Notes under the pieces: generated by a model
Database searches by the model: none
What the model was told of the DNA's origin: nothing
Seen by the model: only the letters and a program-made list of their open reading frames with translations
Made by a program: the position numbers and the translations under genes
Assembly (NCBI GenBank): GCA_910574455.1
Contig: CAJSYZ010000007.1
Location: forward strand, 4,313,854 to 4,377,853
Source: Trichaptum fuscoviolaceum
Taxonomy: Eukaryota > Basidiomycota > Agaricomycetes > Hymenochaetales > Trichaptaceae
Reading direction: 5' to 3'
DNA: 64,000 bases
Shown here: positions 43,925 to 54,238 of the stretch, one piece after another
Layout of the letters: every line of letters starts with the position of its first letter
How positions within the stretch are numbered: position 1 is the first letter of the stretch

Positions 43925-44225
43925 GTCTGAAGTCGTACTAGTCAACCGTTGGCATCGTAGTACGAAAGATCAGTTTCAAGTTCAAACAAATTCAAGTTGA
44001 TAGTGAGTGTGAAGCTTGATTTAAACTCAGCTACTTGAAGCTTATCATTGTACTAGTACTACTAGTAGCCTGAGTACTACTTACAAATTTGCCAGTGAAT
44101 GCGCCCGCCACTGCCAGTGGCAGCCTGAGCGTGCCACGCGTGCAGTGCCACTGGCACTACTAGTACTACTGGCTGGCAGTGACCGTGGCGGCCCGGGTGC
44201 CGTGCCACACTTCTTCAAGATCATC
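43925..44225. repeat. Word-mosaic DNA block 5
   Basis: TTCAAGTTCAAACAAATTCA, CTAGTACTACTAGTAGCC, GCCACTGCCAGTGGCAGCC, GTGCCACTGGCACTACTAG and GACCGTGGCGGCC words. Intergenic or a long intron, depending on the gene model. Confidence 0.85.
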
Positions 44226-47091
44226 ATGCTCCGGAACCCAAACGTTGCAGCTTCTTCACTTATAACGCTCACATCCTTATATTTGTCACAAGTTGTGAGC
44301 CTGGCTGACACAAGAAAAAATTAGGCTCCCCACCTCGGTGCAAGACGATGCAAACTTTAGTCCTTGGGAGGATGAAGGAGAGACAGTAACCCTCACGAGT
44401 TTTCAAGGCGTAAAGAATAACTTAGCGAGCGAGCGACAGACGGCACATATTGTTGACTCCGACACTGATAATGTGAGTTGGTTAAAGCATTTACTAGATT
44501 GGCAGATGAAATCTTAATATTTTGATTGTGCGTTTTGTAAGGACGCGAGGAGACTTACAATACCGCCCCAAGCCAATGTGAGTGCCGCTTAAAGTTCAAA
44601 GAAATCATTCGATTCACAGCGACTATGCATCGGCCGACTCTCGTGCACAACAATGGCTAAATAACAATGTTTCTGTATTGTAACAGGATGGTGCCAGCAA
44701 TAAATCGAAGAAAAGGAAGCTATCCCGCGACACTCTCTCCGAGTTGCAGGCTCATACAACGTTGGTAAGTGGCATCATAATGTCTTGCTTCGTTCGCGCT
44801 ACTTATCCTTCCTTCTTTGTGCTCTGGAGAAGAAGAATATCAGGAGACAATCGGCCGTTCAGGTGAGTGTTTCACATCAAAGCATGGATCTGGTGCCGGA
44901 CTTTCTTGTGGCCTTCGGCGTCGACATATCTTTCCTTCATTACTTACCAAACCGTACTCTGAATAGGGCGCGAAAATGCAGAGAATCGCCAACTCCCAGC
45001 TTGATGTAACGGTAAGTTTATTCTGCTTTTACCCCCTCACTACTCACCTGTCATCTCGTCAGGAGGGTATTACTGTCGATGGACATAGAGAGCAATCGCC
45101 GGCGTTGTATCTGCAGATGCAGGTATGTGTAGGCATCGACACTCAATAGGACAACTTTCTGCACCCCTTTCTTTGGCAAGGATCTGGTCGTCTACTAAGC
45201 TTTGCTTATTGTAGGACAGCATGATCGCGAATAATAAGAAGAGGAAGTCACTGCCGGACTCTAACTCGCATGCCGTGGTAATTCTTGCATTTTCACCCAA
45301 TATTCAAATCACTTCCTTACTATCTAAAACAGGCTAGCATGAACATGTATACGAAGAAGCCGGCATCACAGGTTGCCTCGACAGTTAGTGTTAATCCTAT
45401 CTAATCTCCATTTCATATCATTTTCTGATTTAGCGACTAGGATTTGAATCCTACTACTAGTAACAAGAGTAAACTGCAAGACAGTCATTCTCAGGCTGAT
45501 TTACTGGTATTTGATTCTCTTCGAGCTTTCCTTGGTAACAATTCCTCTAATTGCTACAGATAAAATCTACGACTTCTATTCGCAATTTGAAGAGGTCTCT
45601 GGCGGCTCATGCGCAACATATTGCAAGTGTGAGCTAATTGCTGCAATTGATTCGTGTACTAATTCATGGCTCCTTTAACAGGCAAGTGGTTGTGAGGTGT
45701 CGCTAACACCACGAGCACAATCACCTGCGATGACGACAGTATCCATCAGTCCTGAACCCGAAGTGCTCGCAACCAAGGCTCATCTTGGTCATCGCAAAGT
45801 CTCTCGGACTACTAGCTCTGTGCGTTAATCAAATCATGTCTATGATATACATCCACTAACTTGCAGAAATGCAGACATCTGTAGGGCTTGAGGACAAGGA
45901 TAGAAATAGTATCGGAAGGGAGGGATCCCGCGTTCCCGGCAAAAAAAGGGCAACGAATCAGTGTCTCCCTCCCGGAACTCAGGCAGGCTGGACTCACATT
46001 CTTCTGCCTTCGCTTTATCGCGCAGTTGGAAAGTCCACAACTCCATGGCAAAACCCGGACAATAAGTCCATCGGAACCTTGTGGGGGAAGGTGTTTGATT
46101 CTGTCAAACTTAGTTACGACACGCAATTGGCCGACATCTGTTCTTTAGTTGAGTCATCCCTTATTGTCTTACATCGGCCATTTTGAATCAAGTATGATCT
46201 GCCCTGTAGGCAGCCCAGAGATGCTCTGATAGTTGGCGCAAGAAGTTGTTCGAGAAAGCCGAACAATCAATTTCGAGTTTCATCGGCAACGAGCGTTCTA
46301 AGTCAGTGGAGACCGAAGAAATTGTGAAGATGTTGCAGACGATGGTCGACAAGAAGAAAGCTGAACCATTCCTCTGGGAATGCTGGCATAGTATGGATAA
46401 GGTATGTGTAAATTTGCCCCATGTCTCCCTTCGTGTCCCTGCATTGACTCTGAAAGTACAGAAGCAAGGGTTGTTCTGCTCTGATCTTGTAATCTCAGTG
46501 TTGTCCGTACACCTAGTCTTGGCCCTGGGTCGGCATAAAGTACTGGACAAAAACACAATAGGAAAGCCTATCGGTGCCCTCGCTCTTGCGGCAACCGCGG
46601 TATCTATCTACTTCAGTTCTTATAGTGGCTTTATTCGCTGAACTTCTCATGAACAGGTCAAGGTTGCAATCGACAAGCAGGTGGCCCGGTTGCAAAAGAT
46701 CAAAGAAGAGTTTGGTGGCGCTGAGTGGTACTTCACCAGTGCTCTGTGGCAGCCTCATACGGACGACTATGTTAACTTATTGTCGAATTCCTCGTTTTTT
46801 ACTGAATCAAACTGGGAGAAGGTCCGATCCCGCCTAGCAGCTTACAATTCCATTGAAGATTTTAGTGCGGGAAAGAACACCGAACTTGTTGGATCGGGTG
46901 TCACTGGCAGGGATTTCTCCCTGTATCTTGACGTTGGAGACGCGGATGCGAGCGGCGAGTATACATATGGCGAGGGCGCTACTAGAAGTAGTAAGTGCAA
47001 GGAGGATAAGGATAATGACAGCAAAGAAGTCGAGGATTTCAAGGATAGGGAAGACGATATGGAGGACGAGAGTGTGCTTGGCGAGGGAGAC

Positions 47092-47667
47092 TGTCAGGAA
47101 TCCGCCTCAGGTTATTTTATTTCTTTTATTTTTCCTTTATTTTCTTTTACGATCATACTCCGAGTCGGATCCCCGACATGTCCGGTCCGAAACCGGACTT
47201 TCTTTGACTCCGATTCTCTTCCTTTTTGCATAGATTACTTGCCTGTATGTTTGCAGGCCGCTAGGACAAGCGCCCTGCAAACAATTCTCCTTTCTTTCTT
47301 TCTTCCGCCACTCCGACTCGAACCTCCGCTCTACCGATGCGGGACCCCGACTAGAGCGGGACCCCGAACTCCGACTTACGTCAGCGGTATAGGTCGGACC
47401 TAGTCGGATCAGGGTCCAGTGGCTTGGTACTGTATAGTTTTTGCCTTTGTTCATCAAAACCGCGGATCCCCCTGCGAAGCACTCCACTTTTGGCCTCTTG
47501 TAAAGTGCTTCTCAGGTGATGTGTTTATCTTTAGCTCTGATGTGTAGAATAGCTTAATTGACTTGTAAAGTGCTTCTCAGAGTGAGAACCACCGCTCATT
47601 GCATCCGATCGTCGTCCGTGTCCGATTCAGGGTCTCGAAAGCGAAGGAACCACTCTAGGTCGTAACA
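47092..47667 (+). repeat. 5' LTR of Gypsy copy 2
   Basis: 576 bp, matching the 3' LTR by eye, so insertion was recent. Confidence 0.95.
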
Positions 47668-47731
47668 TTAGGCCAAAAGTCTGTTCTTTCGACGCCCTGC
47701 GATTGCACCGACCGATTTTTGATCCCTCTGA

Positions 47732-49010
47732 ATGGGAAGATTCGGACAAGAAGACTCCGACGAAGATATGACCGACCCGATCAACCCCGCGCAAGCAGCG
47801 CCCGCGCCAGGCGCTGCTCCGACTCCGACTCCGGGTGCTGCTCCCCCACAGGCCGCACCGCCGCCCCAGCAGGGCGGAGATCTCCCCCCAGACGTCCTCC
47901 AGGCTATCAATGATGCCACCCGACCTCTCCAGTCACACCTGCAGGAGGTGACCGCCGAAAACCAGCGCCTCCACGACTTCATGAACCTGTTTGTCCGAAA
48001 TGCGCAGGAAGGCGCGACCCGCACTCCCAAGGGTCCGAAGGTCGGTCCCCGCCCGCGTTCTATGGGCGTACTCCGAAAGATAAGGAGACGGAGAGTATCA
48101 GCTTTGAGGAGTGGTCGCAGAAGGTCCGACTTTATGTCCGGATGCGCCCCCAGGAGTTTGTAGGCAGTCCGACGATGGCCTGTCTATGGGCTGCTTCGCT
48201 ACTCCGCGGGCCCGCTGAACAATGGGCTCGTCCGCACACAACCGCCGCCCTCGAGGGCACCGAAGTCCCCGCTCTCATGACCGATTTGGAACTCTTCCTG
48301 GCGTCCCTCCAGTCCGCGTTCGGACGTCCGAACATCAAGCGCCACGCCGGACAGGAGCTTATGAAACTGCGCCAGGGCAAGGACACGGTGTCGGAGTATG
48401 CGGCGAAGTTTCGTGCGTTGCTGGTGGAGTCGGAGGTGGACTGGGGGATGGAAGGGAAGATGTTGGTGTTCGAGCGGACTCAGCAGTCAGTTCCGCTACG
48501 ATCTGGCGAGCAAGGAGATCCGGGAGACCAAGAGCTTCGACCAGTGGGTCCGACTGCTTTGCGAATACGATGAGGACTTGCGTGCGCGTCGGACTGGCTT
48601 CAAGCCGAACAACTGGAGTCCGAACTGGGGCTCCCGCTCGCAGACACACCACTCCGCTTCGCGCGGACCGACTCGGGACCCCGACGCGATGGACATCGAT
48701 CGCTTGAGCACTGAAGAGATGATGCGCCGCGGACTTTGCTTCCAGTGCGGTGAGCATGGACATCTGGCTCGAGACTGTCCGCAGCGGAGCAAGAGATCAA
48801 ATGTCCGATCGAAGGTGGCTTCACAGACCGCCGCCTCGTCATCCACCGCTCCGCCCGCCGCCTCTGCGCCCGCCGCCGCTCCCAAGACACCGACTGCGAC
48901 CCTAGAGGAAGTCCGCGACGAGACTCCGACCGTGAACGCCGCTCGCACTCCGACCGTTGACGAGATCGGCCAAAGCGGTAGCAGCTGCTCTCAAGAGTCA
49001 GGGTTTTTGA
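47732..49010 (+). pseudogene. gag: Gag of Gypsy copy 2, frameshifted
   Basis: ATG at 47732. Against copy 1 it lacks a G near 48041 and two bases (AC) near 48474, so capsid coding is broken twice; the part from 48476 on, with the zinc knuckle (48738-48779), is open. An extra G near 48969 changes the frame again about 40 bases before the gag stop and fuses the tail of gag to pol, replacing AKAVAAALKSQGF by unrelated residues. Confidence 0.82.
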
Positions 49011-52000
49011 GTGGGTCTAGGCGCGCGGTCGTTCCGCCAAAGACCCCGAACCGATTTTCGCTGTTAGATGATGATGTATCCGATCCCTCTGTGTACAATC
49101 GTACTTCGCTAATACACAAGAGTTTGCGTCGATTCATCCATGTCCCAGTGAGAATAAGTGACGGCCGAAAGATTTTGAGCATGAGAGCGCTGCTAGACTG
49201 CGGTGCATTTTCGGTGATCATCAACCAGAAGTTGGTGCGGAAGTTCGGACTACGTACTCGTCCTCTCGACCGACCAATCAAGGTGTACAACGCCGACGAT
49301 TCGCTGAACCAGAGTGGTCCGATTACAGACCAAGTCCGACTTACTCTGGAGATCGGTGGACACAAAGAAGAAGTCAATGCCACAGTGGCAAACATCGGAG
49401 ACTATCCGTTGATCATTGGGATAGATTGGCTACACCACCATAACCCGGAGATTGATTGGAACGACGAGACCATCAGCTTTACGCGATGTCCGAACGAATG
49501 CCGCCCTGTCGAAGCGGCAAGAGTCGTAGAAGCCGGACAACCGCTACCCCGCGCCGTTCGCAAGTTGCGGGCCGCGCGATGCAAGAACAGTCGACAGATG
49601 CGACCGCGACCGCAGCCCCATGCGAGAGTCTGCGTTGCGGAAGTCGGTGATGATTCAGATGAGTCGGACAGTGAGTCTGACGACCTTGCGAAGATTCCCC
49701 CCGGATTTCGGTACTCCGAAAAGTACATGGACATCTACCATGACGCGGAGCAGTTCTATGTGGCGGACGATCCGGACTTTGTGCATAAAGTTGCGGCCTC
49801 GTATACCTGGTCGCAGGCGATTGCGGAGAAGTCGGCAGTGAAGGAGGGTGACAAGACCTTCGAGGAGATGGTCCCCCCGCAGTACCGCGAGTTTGCGAAG
49901 GTGTTTTCGAAGTCAGAGGCCGAACGGTTGCCCGAAAGGAAGCCGTTTGACCATGCGATCGACTTGGAGCCCGGATCGACCCCTTCGTACAGCAAGATCT
50001 ATCCTATGGCACCGGCGGAACGTGCAGCCTTGAAGGAGTTCATTGAGGAGAACCTCCGCAAGGGCTACATCCGTCCGTCGAAGTCCCCCGCCGCTGCTCC
50101 GGTCTTCTTCATCAAGAAGAAGGACGGATCGCTTCGGATGGTCGTCGACTACCGAAAACTCAACGAGATCACCGTCAAAAATCGGTACCCGCTTCCCCTG
50201 ACCACCGAACTCATCGATTCCTTGAAGAAGGCCCGCGTTTTCACGAAGCTCGACTTGCGGGCCGGATACAACAATATCCGCATCAAGGAAGGCGACGAGT
50301 GGAAGGCCGCTTTTCGGACTCAGGAAGGACACTTTGAACCGACCGTTATGACTTTCGGACTTACGAACGCACCTGCTACGTTTCAGCGGATGATGAACGA
50401 GCTCTTCAAGGACATGCTGGATGTTATTGTCATTATCTACCTCGATGACATCTGCATATTTTCGGAGAACGAGTCGGAGCACGAGGAACACGTTAAGGAG
50501 GTACTCCGACGTTTGGAGAAGTATGACCTGTTCTGTAAGCCCGAAAAGTGCGAGTTCCACAAGGACTCCATCGAGTACTTGGGCATGATCATTGGCTCTG
50601 GAATTATCTCGATGGATCCGAAGAAGGTTGAAGCGGTGGCCGACTGGCCGACTCCGGCGAAGGTGAAGGACATTCAGGCTTTCTTGGGGTTCGCAAACTT
50701 CTACCGACGTTTTATCAAGGACTTCTCGAAGCTGGCGGTTCCCATGACCGAATTGTTGCGGAAGGATGTCCAGTGGCGCTGGACTACCCGCCAGCAAGAG
50801 TCCTTCGATGGTCTGAAGAAGAAGTTTGCGGAGGCACCGGTCCTCGCGATGCCCGACCTCGAGAAACCCTTCATCCTCGAATGCGATGCTTCGGACTTCG
50901 CGACCGGAGCGGTACTTTCGCAGATCGGATCAGATGGTGACATCCACCCAGTGGCCTACTATTCGAAGTCCCTGGGCGATGCGGAGAGGAACTATGAGAT
51001 CCACGACAAGGAGCTTCTAGCCATTGTCCGAGCCTTGGACGAATGGCGGCACTATCTCGAAGGAAGTCCGCACAAAATCGATATTGTGTCGGACCACCGC
51101 AACCTGCTCTTCTTTGCGGAGGCCCGAAACCTTACGAGACGCCAGGCCCGCTGGAGCTTGTTCCTTAGCCGCTTTGACTTTCTAATCCGTCACCGTCCCG
51201 GACGACTCGGTGGAAAGCCGGATGCTTTGTCCAGGCGCGAAGATCTTCGTCCTGACGGACCGGACAATACGAACAAGGTCCTTCTGGACACGAACCGCTT
51301 CTATACGTTGGCGATGCGACGAGGGATGGTCCGGGCAGAAGGGGATACGGAGTTGTTGCGAAGGATTCGGGAGTCCGAGAGGTTTGATGAGGAATTGGTG
51401 GAGGCGATCGAGAAGGTGAAGGAAGGGGCTCCGCGCGCGCTGGCAAACGATCTGGAGGAGTGGAACACGGAGGATGGGCTGCTGCTGTACCGGGGTAAGG
51501 TCTATGTGCCGAAGGACGAGGAGATCCGCCGCGATATCGTCAAGTTACACCACGATTCGCTTCCGGTCGGACATCCGGGTCGTTGGAAGACCTACGAGCT
51601 GGTGAGTCGGAACTACTGGTGGCCTGGTATGTCTACCTTTGTCGAGCGGTATGTGTCGGGCTGTGACACTTGTATGCGGACGAAGAACATCCCGCAACGT
51701 CCGGTGGGTCCGCTTCAGCCCAACGAAGTACCAGACGGACCGTGGCAGGTCATTTCTTGCGACTTCATCACCCAGCTGCCACAGTCCGGTGAATACGACG
51801 CCATCTTCGTGGTTGTAGACCGACTCACCAAGCAGGCCCATTTCATACCGACGACCTCGGATATTGACTCTGCGCGGACGGCCGACTTGTTTGTGTCCGA
51901 AGTTTGGAAACACCATGGCACACCGCGCAAAGTCATTTCGGACCGGGGTACACAGTTTGTCTCCCGGTTTATGAAAGCGGTACTCCATCGACTCGGGATC

Positions 52001-52810
52001 GAGGGCGCGACATCGACATCCTTCCACCCGCAAACGGACGGTCAGACCGAGCGGGTGAACCAGGAGTTGGAACAGTATCTCCGCGCGTTCACCGACGTCC
52101 GACAGGAAAATTGGTCGGAGTTACTGCCTATGGCGGAGTTTGCGCACAACACTCGAGCGCACTCCGCTACCAAGGTGTCTCCCTTCGCGCTGTTGTATGG
52201 ATACGACCCCGAGTTCACCATTGTACCGAGTGCCGGACTTTCGACGGTACCCGCAGCGGATGACCGACTCGACCTGCTTCAGAAGGCTCAGGAGGACGCT
52301 CGCGCGGCTCTCGAAGTCGCAGCGGAGCGGATGAAGCGGTATTACGACCAGGGACATGCAGACACGCCGGACATTCGACCAGGAGACAAGGTATGGCTCG
52401 ACGCACGGAATATCGCAATACCGGGCACGCGCAAGCTGAATCCGCGGAGACTCGGACCCTACACGGTTTTGCGGAAGATCGGACTCTTGAATTACGAGCT
52501 TCAGCTGCCTGCGACTATGCGGATTCACCCAGTGTTCCATGTGTCGCTTCTCACGAAGTATACACCGGACACTATTCCTGGTCGCGTCCAGACACCGCCA
52601 GAGCCCGTAAACGTCGACGGCGACATCGAATACGAAGTATCCGAAGTCCTTAATTCGCGCCGAAGCGGTCGAGGTCGGACTCTGCAGTATTTGGTTCGCT
52701 GGAAAGGCTATGGACCCGAGGAAGACCAATGGATCGATGCCGCGAACATGGAGCATGCCCCCGCCGTTATCCGAAAGTTCTATCGTCGGTACCCCGACGC
52801 CATTCGCTAA
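48990..52810 (+). CDS. pol: Pol polyprotein of Gypsy copy 2 (intact)
   Basis: Uninterrupted to TAA at 52808. In order: retroviral-type aspartic protease (active site LLDCGAFSVIIN near 49190, with DCG in place of the usual DSG/DTG), reverse transcriptase (about 50030-50560; FGLTNAP, YLDD near 50439), RNase H (about 50870-51240; ILECDASDFATGAVLSQIG), integrase with zinc finger (HHDSLPVGHPGRW..CDTC, 51550-51670) and DDE core (ISCDF 51756, VISDRG 51930, TERVNQE 52045), and a C-terminal chromodomain (VSEVLNSRRSGRGRTLQYLV, RWKGYGPEEDQW, about 52640-52790). The chromodomain tethers integration to marked chromatin in chromoviruses. Codons are unusually rich in TCCGA/GTCGG words. In this copy pol is reached without frameshift only because of the extra G near 48969. 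Confidence 0.95.
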
Positions 52811-52852
52811 CGAACGCGCGCGCTCTTTAGGAGCGCCCTTGGAGGGGGATAA

Positions 52853-53428
52853 TGTCAGGAATCCGCCTCAGGTTATTTTATTTCTTTTATTTTTCCTTTA
52901 TTTTCTTTTACGATCATACTCCGAGTCGGATCCCCGACATGTCCGGTCCGAAACCGGACTTTCTTTGACTCCGATTCTCTTCCTTTTTGCATAGATTACT
53001 TGCCTGTATGTTTGCAGGCCGCTAGGACAAGCGCCCTGCAAACAATTCTCCTTTCTTTCTTTCTTCCGCCACTCCGACTCGAACCTCCGCTCTACCGATG
53101 CGGGACCCCGACTAGAGCGGGACCCCGAACTCCGACTTACGTCAGCGGTATAGGTCGGACCTAGTCGGATCAGGGTCCAGTGGCTTGGTACTGTATAGTT
53201 TTTGCCTTTGTTCATCAAAACCGCGGATCCCCCTGCGAAGCACTCCACTTTTGGCCTCTTGTAAAGTGCTTCTCAGGTGATGTGTTTATCTTTAGCTCTG
53301 ATGTGTAGAATAGCTTAATTGACTTGTAAAGTGCTTCTCAGAGTGAGAACCACCGCTCATTGCATCCGATCGTCGTCCGTGTCCGATTCAGGGTCTCGAA
53401 AGCGAAGGAACCACTCTAGGTCGTAACA
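52853..53428 (+). repeat. 3' LTR of Gypsy copy 2
   Basis: 576 bp. Directly preceded by a polypurine tract, GGAGGGGGATAA (52841-52852), the usual start site of plus-strand DNA synthesis. Confidence 0.95.
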
Positions 53429-53723
53429 GAGACGAGGTCGAGGACAAGGATCAGGAGGAGGACAAGGATCAGGATCAGGATGAGAACAAGGATGCGGACG
53501 AGCATTTCAGCGTGGGTTATGGACGCAGTGGAGGTTTTGAGGGCGAGGAGAATGACGCAGGCAGAGAGGACGGGGAAGGCGATCGCGAGGAGGACGAGGG
53601 TTCATTATGGGATTCGGCTACGGATGGCGCAGACTTTTAAGAGCAGGTCGATCTCTGGTGAGCTTCGGCTTTGACCCATCACCCCGCCACTGTATTCAAG
53701 CTCTTACTACCACCAACTTGCAG

Positions 53724-53813
53724 TGGCATTCGTTCTCTGAATTTGCCGAGGAACAGCCTCCCAGCGAGGTAGAAGTGGCAAAATACAATCTGGTTCAGGA
53801 TGCCGTGGTGTAG
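53724..53813 (+). other. Possible terminal exon beyond the many-exon gene
   Basis: After an acceptor-like CAACTTGCAG the frame WHSFSEFAEEQPPSEVEVAK continues to TAG at 53811. A donor-like CTG-GTGAGC lies at 53666-53671, but the many-exon frame already stops at TAA 53638, so joining needs another splice or a one-base correction. Confidence 0.3.
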
Positions 53814-53817
53814 CTAC

Positions 53818-54228
53818 TGAGGGACACTGATGCACTGATTTCTACTTATTGTCTTAAATTACTTGTGGAAATGAAGTAATTCTGGAACCTCTTACGCACT
53901 TACACGCTTGAGTACTGCAAACCGACAGACAAAAAAGTCTGCTTATATGATTAAATGATGAATTACTTATGGAATGAACTACTTGAACCCCTTACAAACT
54001 TATACACTTGAGCACTGCAATTTGGATGCCAGAAAAAAACTTCTGATATGCTTGAATGCTGAATGCTGAATACCTGAAGCACTGATTTAAGTTGACGGCA
54101 CTGATTTCAGCAGACCCCTTCCTGAATAATGAAACCACATGCCTGAAATCAGTAAATCAGTAGAATTTCACTTCCCAGGGCTTCAGTAAATTTCAGACCG
54201 TTTAAGTAACCTTAAGTGAAAAAGAAGA
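53818..54228 (-). repeat. Right subterminal region with GCACTGATTT motifs and a direct repeat
   Basis: GCACTGATTT occurs near 53831, 54079 and (as GGCACTGATTTCAG) 54098, with CCTGAAATCAGTAAATCAG near 54142. Two imperfect direct repeats (about 53868-53930 and 53970-54025; shared CACTTGAG.ACTGCAA) lie further in. The cores match those of the left end in inverted orientation. Confidence 0.5.
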
Positions 54229-54238
54229 TTCCCTGATG
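54229..54238 (-). repeat. Right terminal inverted repeat
   Basis: TTCCCTGATG, followed by target TA at 54239-54240. The next inner bases (AGAA against left ACTA) no longer match, so the inverted repeat is short. Confidence 0.9.

Larger units (their letters stand above)
47092..53428 (+). mobile_element. Ty3/Gypsy chromovirus copy 2 (nested in the many-exon gene)
   Basis: 6337 bp, 576-bp LTRs with TG..CA ends, target duplication GAGAC (47087-47091 and 53429-53433). Inverted relative to copy 1. Inserted in the acidic-tail coding part of the last exon; removal with one GAGAC restores the reading frame (GEGDEVEDKD). Confidence 0.96.
44330..53640 (+). pseudogene. Many-exon gene with only phase-0 introns, split by Gypsy copy 2; unrecognised
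   Basis: Fifteen exons can be placed: one ending at 44472, then 44542-44577, 44687-44764, 44830-44862, 44967-45011, 45063-45122, 45215-45277, 45333-45383, 45441-45506, 45560-45628, 45682-45819, 45875-46147, 46210-46401, 46462-46599 and 46657-47091, the last continuing at 53434-53640 after the Gypsy element. Every exon with two defined ends is a multiple of three and all 14 introns are phase 0. Early exons encode short Lys/Arg/Ser peptides (NKSKKRKLSRDTLSELQ; NNKKRKSLPDSNSHAV); later ones a more globular part (DSWRKKLFEKAEQSISSFIG; FGGAEWYFTSALWQPHTDDY); the end is a long Glu/Asp/Lys tail. First exon and ATG not resolved. An element-encoded DNA-binding factor is a guess. Blocked by Gypsy copy 2. 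Confidence 0.72.
17006..54238. mobile_element. Giant Plavaka-type DNA transposon (37.2 kb; 24.5 kb without nested Gypsy copies)
   Basis: The element starts CATCAGGGAA and ends TTCCCTGATG (perfect 10-bp inverted repeats), flanked by TA on both sides (17004-17005, 54239-54240). The homologous unoccupied site in unit 4 reads CAGATAC-TA-GCTGG, exactly the two flanks with a single TA; because the target is CTAG, the inverted repeat appears extended to CTACATCAGGGAA. Units 1 and 2 carry a shorter empty site (CAGATAGCTGG). Within it is a Plavaka transposase gene, the CACTA-related family common in Agaricomycetes, plus at least five other genes. Two Gypsy elements (6339 and 6337 bp) and a LINE fragment are later insertions. 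It entered after the tandem array had formed, as only one unit carries it. Confidence 0.88.

Noticed and set aside
17006..54238. Interpretation as a Starship-like or Helitron element
   Set aside because: No DUF3435-type tyrosine recombinase and no Rep/helicase were found; inverted ends, TA duplication and a Plavaka transposase fit a cut-and-paste element.
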